From PCPOR2b sp965220385 (GTDB taxonomy: Bacteria > Poribacteria > WGA-4E > PCPOR2b), in assembly GCA_965220385.1 (NCBI GenBank), contig OZ244825.1, positions 5,766,001 through 5,830,000 of the forward strand: a DNA stretch of 64,000 bases. Direction: 5' to 3'. The translations under genes were made by a program, and so were the position numbers. Shown here in pieces: positions 7,788 to 16,988 of this stretch (its first letter is position 1; the number at the start of each line of letters is the position of its first letter). The notes under the pieces are model-generated. The model saw only the letters and a program-made list of their open reading frames with translations. It ran no database searches and was not told where the DNA came from.

Positions 7788-9608
7788 TCATCGCTCAATA
7801 ACGGGTAAGATCACATGCGACGGGTGTTCGGGCTCATGATGAATTGTCTGCTCTGCAATCTCAAACCGTCGCTCAACCCCCAAATCGCCACCTGTATTCG
7901 GATTCACATCAAAACGGGGCCAATTGCTGCTGGATATGTCCAAGCGGATTCGGTGCCCTTTTTTGAAAACGTTGGAGGTTGGATAAAGTTCAAAAACGAA
8001 TTCGTAGACCTCCCCCGGCTCCAGTAACTCCGGAGCATCCCAACCGTTTCGGTAGCGGGCGCGGATGATCGAGTCTGTCAGGTTGATCGCAAGTCCATCG
8101 GGATAATCGTCGCTCAATGGACAGACATCAATCAGTTTGGCTGTAAAGTCGGTATCGTGGGCAGATGATGAGGCGTGGAGTTTGACTGTAATTGGTCCAG
8201 TGACCTCCACATCGTTCCCTAACGGTGGGGTCTGGAAGGTCAGGACATCGCTGCGGGCATTGAGCGGGAGGGTGTCTTGGCAACCAAAGAATCTTGAATT
8301 TCCACGTTGGTCAAACGCGCCAGCACCCATGATTGGGTCAGCAGCAGAGATTCCACCGCCAATGGTTGGGACGGGATCGCGCGGGTCAAAGCTAAAGCAA
8401 CTTGTTGATTCGTCAGCGCTTGGCAGCGTGGTAGACAGTCCGCCATCAGCGTGAAGATAGTAGGGCGTAAATTGGGTGTCGGGCAGGGGAAAGTCCCCCT
8501 CGTCGCGCCAATGACCGCTATGATGGAGACGTCCCTGATAGTTGGGCAGCCCCTCGCCGGTGCCCATCACGAAAATCTTCACCGGCGACCAGTCGGAAAC
8601 CTCTGTGTTCATCCCTTTAAGATAGTGATCGAACCACGCCAGACGCAGGTCGTTGTAGTTAATGAAGGAGTGAGTCCCGAAATCAACATCACCCGCATTC
8701 GACACACCCCAGCCGCCGTGCGTCCACGGTCCCATCAACAGCACCTGCCGCGACGTTTTCATTTTGCTGAGTGCGGTATAATTCTCGCAAGTTGCCCGCG
8801 CATATGAGTCATACCAACCGCCGAGATAGAGCGTCGGCACGTCGGCGTGCTCTTCATAGTACTGGGAGATAGCATACCCGCGTTGCTTCCAGTAGTCATC
8901 ATATTCTCCGTGCGTGAACAGATCGAGCACCCACTGCTCATAATTCGGTAGCATCCGCAACGGAGATGTGCCTCTCTTGAGCGGTGCACGCGACACCCAT
9001 TCACCCACATTTGCAAATGCCCTGTCAACCGCCGCTTTGATATTCGGGTCGGCGAACGCTTCCTTGCTGGTGGTCGCCATTCGGAATGCGTAAATCATGA
9101 ACCGTTGTTCGAGCGCACCGTTTTGTCGCATTGAACAGTGATAGTAATTTGACGCACCGACGGCGACAATCATCGTCGAAAGGTGCGGTGGGTTGAGCGT
9201 TGCCAGTGCGGACTGATCGCTACCGCAGTACGACGCGCCCATTGTGCCGATCTGCCCATCGCTCCACTCTTGGGCAGCGAGCCATTCCACTGTGTCGTAA
9301 CCGTCGGGGGCTTCTTTGGCGAAGGGATACCACTCACCCTCGCTGACGAATCTGCCTCGCACATCCTGAATCGCGCAAACGTAGCCGCGGCGGGCGTAGT
9401 AAGTTCCATTTGTCACATTTCCTGATCCCGCTTTGTCGTAGGGGGTGCGTTCCAAGATGACCGGAAATTTCCCTGATGCTGGCTGGCCGCCGAGCGCAGG
9501 AAAGTAGATGTCGGTGGCAAGGCAGACACCGTCGCGCATCGGGATCATTACGTTGGACTGGCAGATTGCATCGTACTGCTGATATGAGCCTTGATATGAT
9601 TCGGGCAT
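7788..9608 (-). CDS. CocE/NonD (X-Pro dipeptidyl-peptidase S15) family hydrolase
   Basis: 606 residues. The ATG at 9608 has GAGGAG upstream; the frame opens further to 9644 without an SD. The N-terminal alpha/beta-hydrolase domain has VMIPMRDGVCLATDIY (typical CocE start), the oxyanion region RTPYDK and the nucleophile elbow GASYCG with Ser126. LGGWYDSYARATCENY supplies the acid and MGPWTHGGWG the catalytic His. The C-terminal third (FQTPPLGNDVEVTGPITV, then GHRIRLDISSSNWPRFDVN) is the jelly-roll PepX_C domain. All three catalytic residues are present, so this is probably an active serine acyl-hydrolase (ester, amide or X-Pro peptide). No signal peptide, so probably cytoplasmic. Substrate not predictable. 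Confidence 0.9.
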   Translation of the reverse strand: MPESYQGSYQQYDAICQSNVMIPMRDGVCLATDIYFPALGGQPASGKFPVILERTPYDKAGSGNVTNGTYYARRGYVCAIQDVRGRFVSEGEWYPFAKEAPDGYDTVEWLAAQEWSDGQIGTMGASYCGSDQSALATLNPPHLSTMIVAVGASNYYHCSMRQNGALEQRFMIYAFRMATTSKEAFADPNIKAAVDRAFANVGEWVSRAPLKRGTSPLRMLPNYEQWVLDLFTHGEYDDYWKQRGYAISQYYEEHADVPTLYLGGWYDSYARATCENYTALSKMKTSRQVLLMGPWTHGGWGVSNAGDVDFGTHSFINYNDLRLAWFDHYLKGMNTEVSDWSPVKIFVMGTGEGLPNYQGRLHHSGHWRDEGDFPLPDTQFTPYYLHADGGLSTTLPSADESTSCFSFDPRDPVPTIGGGISAADPIMGAGAFDQRGNSRFFGCQDTLPLNARSDVLTFQTPPLGNDVEVTGPITVKLHASSSAHDTDFTAKLIDVCPLSDDYPDGLAINLTDSIIRARYRNGWDAPELLEPGEVYEFVFELYPTSNVFKKGHRIRLDISSSNWPRFDVNPNTGGDLGVERRFEIAEQTIHHEPEHPSHVILPVIER

Positions 9609-9864
9609 GAGCTTTCTCCTCAATAACGATATGTTTGGAGGCATTGGTAAACTCTGGTTCTAAGGGGTGCGTTTGACCTATCATCTTAACAGACACGCGG
9701 GTGTGCTGCAACACAAATTCGATGTTTCCTTGTTGACATCAGTTCCCAAATAAGATAACCTAAATGTTGCGAACCAAATTTCTCAGACGAAAGTTCCTAA
9801 TCAAAGTAAAAAGTTGGTTCACCACCTTTTATATCGGAGTTTGATGGTATCTGGAGGGACTGCG

Positions 9865-10704
9865 ATGAACACACCACGTATCGATGATCGTGACTGGTCA
9901 GCCTTGACGCTTGGCGAGCAAATTCGCCAGATTGAAGTTGAAGGCTATCTCTTATTACCTGACCTGCTATCTCCTGACCACGTTGCTCGACTCAAGTCGG
10001 AGACCGCGAAGTTGGAAACAACACCGGTGGACTACAGCGTACATCAGCGAGGATGCCCAAACCTCCAATTTAGGGGCGGGGCAATCACGGAACTGCTCGC
10101 CCATCCCCCGATGCTGTCCTTTTTGGGCGAACTTTTTGGCGACGAAATTATTATGATGAGTTACGGCTACGCCCGTTCTGAACCGGGGCATCCGGGCATC
10201 AGTCTGCACACGGATGGACAGCCCTACGGCTCTCAAATCTTCGGTTACGAAGGCAGTGTTCCCTTTATGGTCCGGGTGCTGTACTACCTCGAGGATCTGA
10301 CTCCGGAGGTTTCGCCGTTCCGCGTCATCCCCCGATCCCATCTCTCGATGCACGCGGATGCGAATCCGTACAGACGTTTTGAATCACACCCCGAAGAGGT
10401 GATGGTCCCTGCGAAAGCGGGTTCAGCGGTGTTGATTAACCACAAAGTTTTTCACGGAAACTATCCGAATGTCGGCGACTATCCCCGTGAAATGCTTGCT
10501 ATCGCGTATCGTCCGGGCTGGGCGGGTCCTCAAGACGAAGTGATGACATGGGATGATGAGGATTTAGCGAAGCTGCCGGATGCCGTCAGACCGTTATTGG
10601 GTGACCGCAACACCCGTCACTGGGACTATGGCGGCGGCAACAAACCGCCAAATATGAAAAAAGAAGCGCCGGGAATGAACCCAAGTCGGTGGGAGCGTGT
10701 GTAA
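9865..10704 (+). CDS. Phytanoyl-CoA dioxygenase (PhyH) family protein
   Basis: 279 residues. The start at 9865 is preceded by GGAGGG at good spacing. It has the Fe(II)/2-oxoglutarate dioxygenase signature: SLHTDG gives His115 and Asp117, and INHKVFHGNY gives the distal His197, followed by REMLAIAYRPGW, where an Arg would bind 2-oxoglutarate. PFRVIPRSHLSMH is the usual PhyH GTH/GSH-like segment. The protein probably hydroxylates a small organic substrate in the cytoplasm. Such paralogues are abundant in Poribacteria and Planctomycetes with mostly unknown substrates. The gene diverges from the CocE hydrolase. It is followed 42 nt later by the MsrP gene, so the two may share a transcript. Confidence 0.85.
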   Translation: MNTPRIDDRDWSALTLGEQIRQIEVEGYLLLPDLLSPDHVARLKSETAKLETTPVDYSVHQRGCPNLQFRGGAITELLAHPPMLSFLGELFGDEIIMMSYGYARSEPGHPGISLHTDGQPYGSQIFGYEGSVPFMVRVLYYLEDLTPEVSPFRVIPRSHLSMHADANPYRRFESHPEEVMVPAKAGSAVLINHKVFHGNYPNVGDYPREMLAIAYRPGWAGPQDEVMTWDDEDLAKLPDAVRPLLGDRNTRHWDYGGGNKPPNMKKEAPGMNPSRWERV

Positions 10705-10746
10705 GGGAGTGTAGGACGGATTAAAGCAGAAAGAGAGGATAAACTC

Positions 10747-11733
10747 ATGTCAAACATCCATATTCCAAAAACTTGGGAAATTTCAGAGCGGGAGGTTACG
10801 CCGGAAGCAGCTTTTATCAATCGACGACGGTTCTTGACCACGCTTGCCGGCGCCGGTTTGAGCATCGCCGGCGCATCCATGCTCGGTTACCCGACCGAAT
10901 CGGAGGCAAAGACACCGCCCCAAATAGACCCGAACCTGATGAAATTTGAATCGGTCGAACGGAATCCAGTCTTTATGGAGGTCGATCGCCCGATCACTGA
11001 TAGAGCTGTTGCCGCCAAGTATAACAATTTCTATGAATTCGGCGGTTCAAAATCCATCTGGGAAGCGGCGCAGGCGTTGCCGACCGAAGACTGGAAGGTA
11101 GAGGTCACCGGCTTAGTCCGAAACCCTCGCACCTATGACATAGACGACTTCAAGAAGAAATTCCCCCTCGAAGAGCGGGTCTATCGTTTCCGCTGTGTTG
11201 AGGCGTGGGCGATGGTGGTTCCGTGGCTCGGTTTTACGATGAAGCACATTATTGATGATGTTGAGCCGACTTCGGAGGCGAGATACGTTCGTTTCATCTC
11301 GTATTACAACCGGAAGATTAACAAAGGACCTGGACGTAACACAAATCGTCCTTGGCCCTATACAGAGGGGCTCCGCACCGACGAAATGGCAAACGATCTT
11401 GCGTTTTTTGCGGTCGGTATCTACGGTCACGAACTTCCAAAGCAGCACGGTGCTCCCATCCGCCAAGTCATACCGTGGAAGTACGGGTTTAAGGGTGCTA
11501 AGTCTATCGTAAAAATTGAGTTCCTCAACTATCAACCGAAGACATTCTGGAATGAACTTCAACCGCACGAATACGGGTTTGAGGCGAATGTCGAGCCTGA
11601 TGTGCCGCACCCACGGTGGTCGCAAGCTTCCGAACGGATGATTGGTAACGGTCCAGCCTTCACGTGGAAAAGACGTAAGACGCTGCTCTACAACGGCTAC
11701 GCTGAACAGGTTGCACACCTTTACAATCGATGA
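10747..11733 (+). CDS. msrP: Protein-methionine-sulfoxide reductase catalytic subunit MsrP (YedY-like)
   Basis: 328 residues of the sulfite-oxidase-like molybdopterin fold. NRRRFLTTLAGAGLSIAG (from residue 25) is a twin-arginine signal, indicating export of the folded, cofactor-loaded enzyme. RFRCVEAWAMVVPW contains the molybdenum-ligating Cys150, and PWKYGFKGAKSIVKIEF is the conserved C-terminal family block. MsrP repairs oxidised methionines in periplasmic proteins using electrons from the haem membrane protein MsrQ. No msrQ is adjacent. The start has GAGAGGAT upstream. A terminator hairpin follows at 11757-11794. An uncharacterised YedY-like reductase for another substrate is the alternative. 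Confidence 0.88.
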   Translation: MSNIHIPKTWEISEREVTPEAAFINRRRFLTTLAGAGLSIAGASMLGYPTESEAKTPPQIDPNLMKFESVERNPVFMEVDRPITDRAVAAKYNNFYEFGGSKSIWEAAQALPTEDWKVEVTGLVRNPRTYDIDDFKKKFPLEERVYRFRCVEAWAMVVPWLGFTMKHIIDDVEPTSEARYVRFISYYNRKINKGPGRNTNRPWPYTEGLRTDEMANDLAFFAVGIYGHELPKQHGAPIRQVIPWKYGFKGAKSIVKIEFLNYQPKTFWNELQPHEYGFEANVEPDVPHPRWSQASERMIGNGPAFTWKRRKTLLYNGYAEQVAHLYNR

Positions 11734-11756
11734 TTCACCGCTAGCTATACAAGTTG

Positions 11757-11794
11757 AGGGCAATCGAAAAATTACGTGACGGTTGCCCTTTTTT
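11757..11794 (+). terminator. Rho-independent terminator
   Basis: AGGGCAA (11757-11763) pairs with TTGCCCT and the stem is followed by six T (11789-11794). It lies 24 nt after the MsrP stop and just overlaps the stop of the convergent DegT gene. Confidence 0.75.
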
Positions 11795-13037
11795 AGACCA
11801 GTTCCGCAACACGAGTCGCAACCTTCCGAAACGCTTCGATATACTGATCTAACAGTGCCTTATTGGGCCTGGAGAATACTGGGATGGTGAATAGATCTTC
11901 GCGTGGGTTCTCGGAAACGGGCAGGTCTCCTTCCTTATATGTCATTTCCTGTTGATTTTCAGGGCGGGTGAAAGCGGGGTGATTCCGCTCTTGGAACACC
12001 GCTGATAGGTGGTCGCTGCCTCCCGGTGCACCACTACTCACGTTCGCGCCTTCTGCCCGTAACGCTTCGATGAACTTCTCTTTCGACAATCCACCGAGTT
12101 CTTTGGGGACGTAGCGGACGTAGGGACGGCTATAGTACCCGCGGAAATTGTCTTCTGAAGGCTTGACTGGATAGATCCCCGGACACTCTGCAATACCGTC
12201 CATCAGGTACATCACATTGTCGTCACGGCATTTATTACGTTCATCGAGATGTCGGAGTTGGACACGCGCAATGGCGGCGGAAAGTGGGGCGATACGGTAT
12301 TTGTATCCGAAACAGGTCTTAGCATATTTGCGGTACTTCTCTTCGGGAAGATCGCGGATGCGTTCGTAGTGCCCGAGACAGATCGCCCGCTCGTAATACT
12401 CCAGATTATCCGTAATCATCACGCCACCTTCGCCGCTTGGCAAAAGCTTTCCTCCCTGCATACTGAAACACCCTACATCTCCGATTGTCCCGACCTTTTT
12501 GCCTTTGTAGGTTGCGCCGTGGGCGTGTGAGCAGTCTTCAACCACGAAGATATTGTGACGCTTTGCGATTTCCATAATGGCATCCATCTCCGCCGGCATT
12601 CCACCGAGGTGGACGACAATGATCGCTTTTGTATGAGGAGAGATTCGCCGCTCTATATCTTCTGGGTCAGCGCACCCTGTGAACGGATCAATATCGCAAA
12701 AGACCGGAACCGCCTGACAGGAGAGGACGGGCATATATGTCCCCCAAAACGTTGCAGCAGGAGCGATGACCTCATCACCGGGTCCCACCCCAATCCCGAA
12801 CAGCGCCCCATGGATTGAAGCGGTCCCGTTATTGTGCGCTAACGCATACTTGACGCCGTGATAAGCAGCAAATTCCTCCTCAAACTTGTAAATCGTATCC
12901 GAAAACGAGATCTCCCCGCTCTGCAATTGGCTGACAACGGCTTCAGTGACCTCGTCATCAATAATGGGCCACTCCGAAGCCTCACTTTGGTCTAAGGTGA
13001 TGGCTTTGTCACCGTCCTGGATTGCTAATTTGTTCAT
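11793..13037 (-). CDS. DegT/DnrJ/EryC1/StrS family PLP-dependent aminotransferase
   Basis: 414 residues. The start at 13037 has GAGGAGG at good spacing; the longer frame to 13097 runs through a palindromic repeat. Family landmarks are YALAHNNGTASIHGALFGIG (PLP phosphate binding), GGMPAEMDAIMEIAKRHN, VVEDCSHAHGATYKG (Asp contacting the PLP ring) and CFSMQGGKLLPSGEGG, whose Lys forms the Schiff base. Members aminate keto-sugars or, in AHBA-synthase-like branches, make aromatic amines. With a second DegT gene at 19629 and a Gfo/Idh/MocA gene nearby, an amino-sugar or sugar-modification role is plausible. It converges with MsrP, sharing the terminator zone. Confidence 0.9.
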   Translation of the reverse strand: MNKLAIQDGDKAITLDQSEASEWPIIDDEVTEAVVSQLQSGEISFSDTIYKFEEEFAAYHGVKYALAHNNGTASIHGALFGIGVGPGDEVIAPAATFWGTYMPVLSCQAVPVFCDIDPFTGCADPEDIERRISPHTKAIIVVHLGGMPAEMDAIMEIAKRHNIFVVEDCSHAHGATYKGKKVGTIGDVGCFSMQGGKLLPSGEGGVMITDNLEYYERAICLGHYERIRDLPEEKYRKYAKTCFGYKYRIAPLSAAIARVQLRHLDERNKCRDDNVMYLMDGIAECPGIYPVKPSEDNFRGYYSRPYVRYVPKELGGLSKEKFIEALRAEGANVSSGAPGGSDHLSAVFQERNHPAFTRPENQQEMTYKEGDLPVSENPREDLFTIPVFSRPNKALLDQYIEAFRKVATRVAELV

Positions 13038-13132
13038 GGGTTCCTCCTCGACGCATCCCCCGTAGGTCGGACATCCCCGATAAATCGGGATTTTCAACTT
13101 GCCCGACCCGCCCCAGTTAATGGCGGATATCC

Positions 13133-13160
13133 TGTAGGTCGAGATTCATATCTCGACACC
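13133..13160. repeat. TGTAGGTCGAGA hairpin repeat, copy 1
   Basis: TGTAGGTCGAGATTCATATCTCGACACC is a near-palindrome (GTCGAGAT/ATCTCGAC). Diverged copies lie at 33698-33722 and 38099-38128, always intergenic and shortly upstream of a plus-strand gene. A separate TCCCGATAAATCGGGA-type palindrome lies at 13074-13090. The rest of the 13038-13356 stretch shows no gene. Confidence 0.55.
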
Positions 13161-13356
13161 CAAATGTCAACAGAACTGAATAATTTACCTGATGATCGTA
13201 TTGATTAAAATTGCGATTCTCAGTTTAGCACTAAGCCCAATAGGGATCAAGATCAAAAAAACGAATTTGCGATCTGACAATCTGCTATAAATATACGTCA
13301 TTATAGATAGAGAAACACTGTTCAAGGCTTTAACACAGCAAGATAGAGTTATCTAA

Positions 13357-13389
13357 TTCTTCTGTAGGAGGGATTTCCAAATCCCGACA
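13357..13389. repeat. 33-bp repeat with GGGATTTCCAAATCCC palindrome, copy 1
   Basis: This 33-bp segment is identical to 20782-20814. Its core GGGATTTCCAAATCCC is a near-perfect palindrome able to form a hairpin. Both copies are intergenic, one before the ECF-sigma fusion gene and one after the second DegT gene. Confidence 0.7.
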
Positions 13390-13395
13390 TTGTAC

Positions 13396-13577
13396 TATGG
13401 TGAATTATAGAAATAAGTAGACCTTACCCATAACTCCGACCTTCGAGAGGTTTCCAAAGTCCCCCTGACCGATTTCCCCCTTGACAAGGGGCGGGTGCCC
13501 TCTGGGCGGCGGGGTGGGGGGATTTAGGGGGTTGGCTGTGCAGTGGGAATGTCTAAGTAATTGTAAAATCTACCATA
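13396..13577. mobile_element. MITE-like element with TATGGT ends, copy 1
   Basis: The left end TATGGTGAATTATAGAAATA and the reverse complement of the right end (TATGGTAGATTTTACAATTA) form an imperfect terminal inverted repeat, with TA at both outermost positions. The body is about 180 bp, G/C-run-rich and non-coding, and includes GGATTTAGGGGGTTGGCTGTG, which is also found in the copy at 37894-38052. It sits 55 nt upstream of the ECF-sigma/BNR gene and may carry or disturb its promoter. Confidence 0.55.
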
Positions 13578-13631
13578 AATGACTCTAACAGTGAGTTCCT
13601 AAGTCTTTCTCATTGCACTGGGAGATGGAGA

Positions 13632-16343
13632 ATGGCACTTCATGACGTTGAATTGATTCAACGCACACTGGCAGGCGACGAATCCGCATTCAGGTTTTTG
13701 GTGGACAAGTACAAGGGATCTGTCCACGCCTTGGCTTACCGCAAACTCGGCGATTTCGACACCGCCGAAGAAATCACGCAGGACACCTTCCTTAAGGCGT
13801 ACCAGAAACTATCGACGCTCAGAGATCCGGTGCGCTTCTCCGGATGGCTCTACGTCATTGCCGCACGGTGCTGTATCTCCTGGCTCCGGCAAAATCGCCT
13901 CCAAACTGAATCATTGGATAGCGTTGAAGGGGAGATGAACACACAGTCATGGACGAAATATACCGATGCACGCCTCCGTGAGGAGGTGCACAATGCACTC
14001 GAAAGTCTCCCCGAAAGTGAGCGAACCGTCTTGACGCTTTACTATATGGCGGGGATGACCTGTGAGGAGATTGGACGGTTCATCGGTACATCATGCGGTG
14101 CCATCAGAGACCGACTGTATCGCGCTCGAATCCGCCTAAAGGAGGAATTGATTATGGTTGAAGAAACTTTGAGAGGTTTCCAACTTCCACCGAGTTTGAC
14201 GCAAGAAATTATGCGTCAAATCCCCAATGGCTCACCCAGTTCTGTGCCAACAAGCAAACCGCTGGTGCCGTGGGTTGTAGCAACCGCTTTAACTGTGGTT
14301 ACGCTGTTTATTGGGTTTGGGGTTAGGCAGACCGCGACATTTCAGTTGCCATACAGTTTTGACGCGCCCGAATCAGCGCCGATGGTTGAAATCGTTGATA
14401 CCTTGATAATTGAAACGCCGGTAGCGGAGGTCTCACGGATCAATCAGTCAGGAGGAATAAATGGAGGAGAGTCGGGAAATGGAAATCGGGAGAATAGTTC
14501 GGTTCGGGGGACTGCTGCAGATCCACAAAACAGTATAGGATCGGATAACATTGGTTGGACGCAGACTAAGGGACCCTACGGTGGCACGGTTATGGCCCTT
14601 CATGCAACACCGGAGGGAATACTCTTTGCCGGAACAAGAGGAGGTGGCATCTTCCGTTCAACAGATGGAGGCGACACATGGGTCTCCGCCAGCGAAGGTT
14701 TACGGGTCCCCCCAGCCAGGGGACTTCCTAGCGTCCTCGTACTAACGCAGAAAGGACATACCCTTTACGCTGGCACAAGCAGCAATATCTTCTATTCGAC
14801 TGACAGCGGCGATTCGTGGCAACAGTTAGCTCACTTTCAGGACGAGATAGTAGCTATTTCGGGGATTGCGTTCATTGGCGACACGATTTATGTTGGACGG
14901 TATATGGAGGAGGGTGTTTTCTTTTCTGACGATAATGGCAAGTCGTGGACACAACTTGATAATGGCTTGACTGATCGCATGGGACCTAGCCTGATTGCAA
15001 GTGGAACAACGCTTTTCGCACAAATACATCCTCACGTTTTCCGGCTCAAAGTTGGCGAGAAATCATGGACAAAACTCACCATTGCGGATCCTTGGCCGAA
15101 AAGCACTGACGAGCCAGGTATTCGGGGGTTTGTTGTCTCTGACAAAATGGTCTATGCAGCAACATTCAATGGTAACCTTCTCCGTTCGACGGATATGGGC
15201 AATTCGTGGAAATCAATTCAGCCCGGAGCGATGCCTAGTTTCGATGGTATATTGGCTGCCTTGGGAAACACGGTTTTCTATATCGATGATGGTCGCGGGT
15301 TTCATTCGACCGATGCCGGCAACTCGTGGACGACCTTCAACACTAATTTGACTAATCAAAGCATCCTTTCCATAACGGCTTTATCTGGGAAGATACTTTA
15401 CGTCGGCACCTCAAACGGTATGTTTCGCTCGACGGATGGCGGAGAATCGTGGACAAAAATCAACACCGGCATCATCAATACGCATATTGAGGAGCTCGTG
15501 TTCTTCGGGGACGCGCTTTATACTATAACGAGTGATGGCATCGTTAGATCAGTGGACGGTGGGAATTCATGGGTGCCGATGAACGAAGGATTGGCTGCCA
15601 AGGAAGAGGTGACATTGATAGTTTCGGGAGGGAAACTCTATGTAGCAACAGAGGAATTGAAACCATCAACGGCTGGAATCTATCGCTTGGCAGACGACGA
15701 AAAATCATGGGTGCCGATTCAGATAAACATGCAGTCTTCCAACGACAAAATCTACGTTGTCAATCAATTGGCGATTAGTGGGGACACGTTCTATGTCGTT
15801 ACACAAATAGCCGGAGCGCTGCGGCTTTACCGTTGGAGAGTGGGGGAAGACCTGTGGACGCAACTCAAACCGCATGATTTTTTGGACTGGGGAGCGTTAG
15901 CTGTGTCAGGTAGAACAGTCTACATCAGTTCGGTACGTGGAAAACTGTTCCGCTCGGTTGACGAGGGGGATACATGGACAGAGATGAGTCAAAAATTACC
16001 GAATTGGGGACGAGAAATCGGCACCTATGATTTGGCTTTCGTCGGTGAGACAATTTATGCAAAGGCCGGTAGTGGGGGAGGTCGCTCGACAGATGGTGGC
16101 GAGACATGGACGCCGATTATCGTCACCGGATTGCCCGGTGGCTACATTGAGATGCAGCTTGTGAATGGCACAACGCTCTATGGGACAAGTTCTCATGGGA
16201 TCTTTCGCTTGACGCACGGATCTGATTCATGGGAGCGGATCGCCCCGACGCAGCGCGATATCGCTTCACTGGCATACGATGGCACAACGTTCTACGCCGG
16301 CACCGAGGCAGAGGGCATATTCCGGCTTTCGCTGGATGAATAA
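13632..16343 (+). CDS. ECF sigma factor fused to a membrane segment and BNR-repeat domain
   Basis: 903 residues. Residues 7-75 are sigma region 2 (DTAEEITQDTFLKAYQKL, then RFSGWLYVIAA) and residues 115-168 are sigma region 4 (ALESLPESERTVLTLYYMAG, MTCEEIGRFIGTSCGAI). Residues about 211-231 (LVPWVVATALTVVTLFIGFG) form one transmembrane helix. After a low-complexity linker, residues 300-903 carry nine Asp-boxes (such as STDGGDTW, SDDNGKSW, SVDEGDTW) typical of BNR/sortilin/Ycf48-like propellers. Topology would put sigma inside and the propeller outside. At residue 175 an in-frame ATG follows a strong AAAGGAGG, so the C-terminal part may also be made as a separate protein. Possible roles are a surface sensor with a tethered sigma, or a regulator gene merged with its membrane partner. 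Confidence 0.85.
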   Translation: MALHDVELIQRTLAGDESAFRFLVDKYKGSVHALAYRKLGDFDTAEEITQDTFLKAYQKLSTLRDPVRFSGWLYVIAARCCISWLRQNRLQTESLDSVEGEMNTQSWTKYTDARLREEVHNALESLPESERTVLTLYYMAGMTCEEIGRFIGTSCGAIRDRLYRARIRLKEELIMVEETLRGFQLPPSLTQEIMRQIPNGSPSSVPTSKPLVPWVVATALTVVTLFIGFGVRQTATFQLPYSFDAPESAPMVEIVDTLIIETPVAEVSRINQSGGINGGESGNGNRENSSVRGTAADPQNSIGSDNIGWTQTKGPYGGTVMALHATPEGILFAGTRGGGIFRSTDGGDTWVSASEGLRVPPARGLPSVLVLTQKGHTLYAGTSSNIFYSTDSGDSWQQLAHFQDEIVAISGIAFIGDTIYVGRYMEEGVFFSDDNGKSWTQLDNGLTDRMGPSLIASGTTLFAQIHPHVFRLKVGEKSWTKLTIADPWPKSTDEPGIRGFVVSDKMVYAATFNGNLLRSTDMGNSWKSIQPGAMPSFDGILAALGNTVFYIDDGRGFHSTDAGNSWTTFNTNLTNQSILSITALSGKILYVGTSNGMFRSTDGGESWTKINTGIINTHIEELVFFGDALYTITSDGIVRSVDGGNSWVPMNEGLAAKEEVTLIVSGGKLYVATEELKPSTAGIYRLADDEKSWVPIQINMQSSNDKIYVVNQLAISGDTFYVVTQIAGALRLYRWRVGEDLWTQLKPHDFLDWGALAVSGRTVYISSVRGKLFRSVDEGDTWTEMSQKLPNWGREIGTYDLAFVGETIYAKAGSGGGRSTDGGETWTPIIVTGLPGGYIEMQLVNGTTLYGTSSHGIFRLTHGSDSWERIAPTQRDIASLAYDGTTFYAGTEAEGIFRLSLDE
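14138..14156 (+). promoter_or_regulatory. Internal ribosome-binding site and in-frame ATG at domain junction
   Basis: AAAGGAGG (14138-14145) lies 8 nt before an ATG at 14154 that is in frame with the 13632 gene (residue 175), immediately after sigma region 4. Initiation here would yield a 729-residue membrane-anchored BNR protein without the sigma domain. Confidence 0.6.
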
Positions 16344-16379
16344 AACGTTGGCAGAAGAGCCTCTGTCTGATGGCGCATA

Positions 16380-16988
16380 CTAATCCGACGGCTTGACTTT
16401 GGATTGAGACGGTTCCGCAATCAGTTTTTCAATCATCATTTTCAATTCGTGATAATCTCGTTGGGCTTCTGTCCGTGTTTCACCCTCTCCTTTGTAATAC
16501 TCACCGCCCGGATGGATATAGCGAATCTTTCCCTGCTTATCGATGAGAAAGCTGACCGAAGTCCACCGGTGTCCCCCCTTAGCTAACCAATAACGCTTCA
16601 AGGTTCTCCAATCCATATCCAAGGCAATGGGGAATTCAAAGCCGAGCCGCTGCACTGCCTTCTCAAGTGCTTTTTGAGGACGCGGACCGGGTGGTTTCGG
16701 ATGGTACATCCCAACCACGACCAAACCCTTATCTTCGAAGGTGTCGTGGAATTCGTTTAGCGCGGGCGCACTACGGCTACAAAATGGGCATGTCTCCGTC
16801 CACCAACGAACGAGAACGACTTTGCCCTTTAATGCGTTCAGCATGAGCGGCTGCGAATTCATCCACTCCAGCATTCCCCATTTCGGGGCTGGCTTCCCAA
16901 TTAACTCATCACCTTCCTTCGCGGTAAGCCCTTGGTTGATAATCAGCAGCATCAACAAGATAATACTACCCATCCGTAGATTGCGCAT
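16380..16988 (-). CDS. TlpA/redoxin-type thioredoxin-fold protein
   Basis: 202 residues. The N-terminus MRNLRMGSIILLMLLIINQG then LTA is a signal peptide or anchor. GKPAPKWGMLEWMN is the usual AhpC/TlpA entry, and VVLVRWWTETCPFCSRSAPA contains the redox pair Cys67-Pro-Phe-Cys70. SVSFLIDKQGKIRYIHPGGE is the cis-Pro-side strand of the fold. It probably acts in the periplasm as a thiol-disulfide reductase, for example in cytochrome c maturation or peroxide handling. Its ATG abuts the stop of the SMP-30 gene, with GAGGGG as SD inside that gene's end, so the pair is translationally coupled. A functional link with SMP-30 is not obvious. Confidence 0.85.
   Translation of the reverse strand: MRNLRMGSIILLMLLIINQGLTAKEGDELIGKPAPKWGMLEWMNSQPLMLNALKGKVVLVRWWTETCPFCSRSAPALNEFHDTFEDKGLVVVGMYHPKPPGPRPQKALEKAVQRLGFEFPIALDMDWRTLKRYWLAKGGHRWTSVSFLIDKQGKIRYIHPGGEYYKGEGETRTEAQRDYHELKMMIEKLIAEPSQSKVKPSD

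Noticed and set aside
9733..9757. TTGACA upstream of the first PhyH gene as a promoter
   Set aside because: The only -10 candidate (GATAAC) lies at 15 nt and is weak.
11113..11763. 216-codon ORF antisense to MsrP
   Set aside because: Lies over a well-supported molybdoenzyme gene, lacks an SD and any motif.
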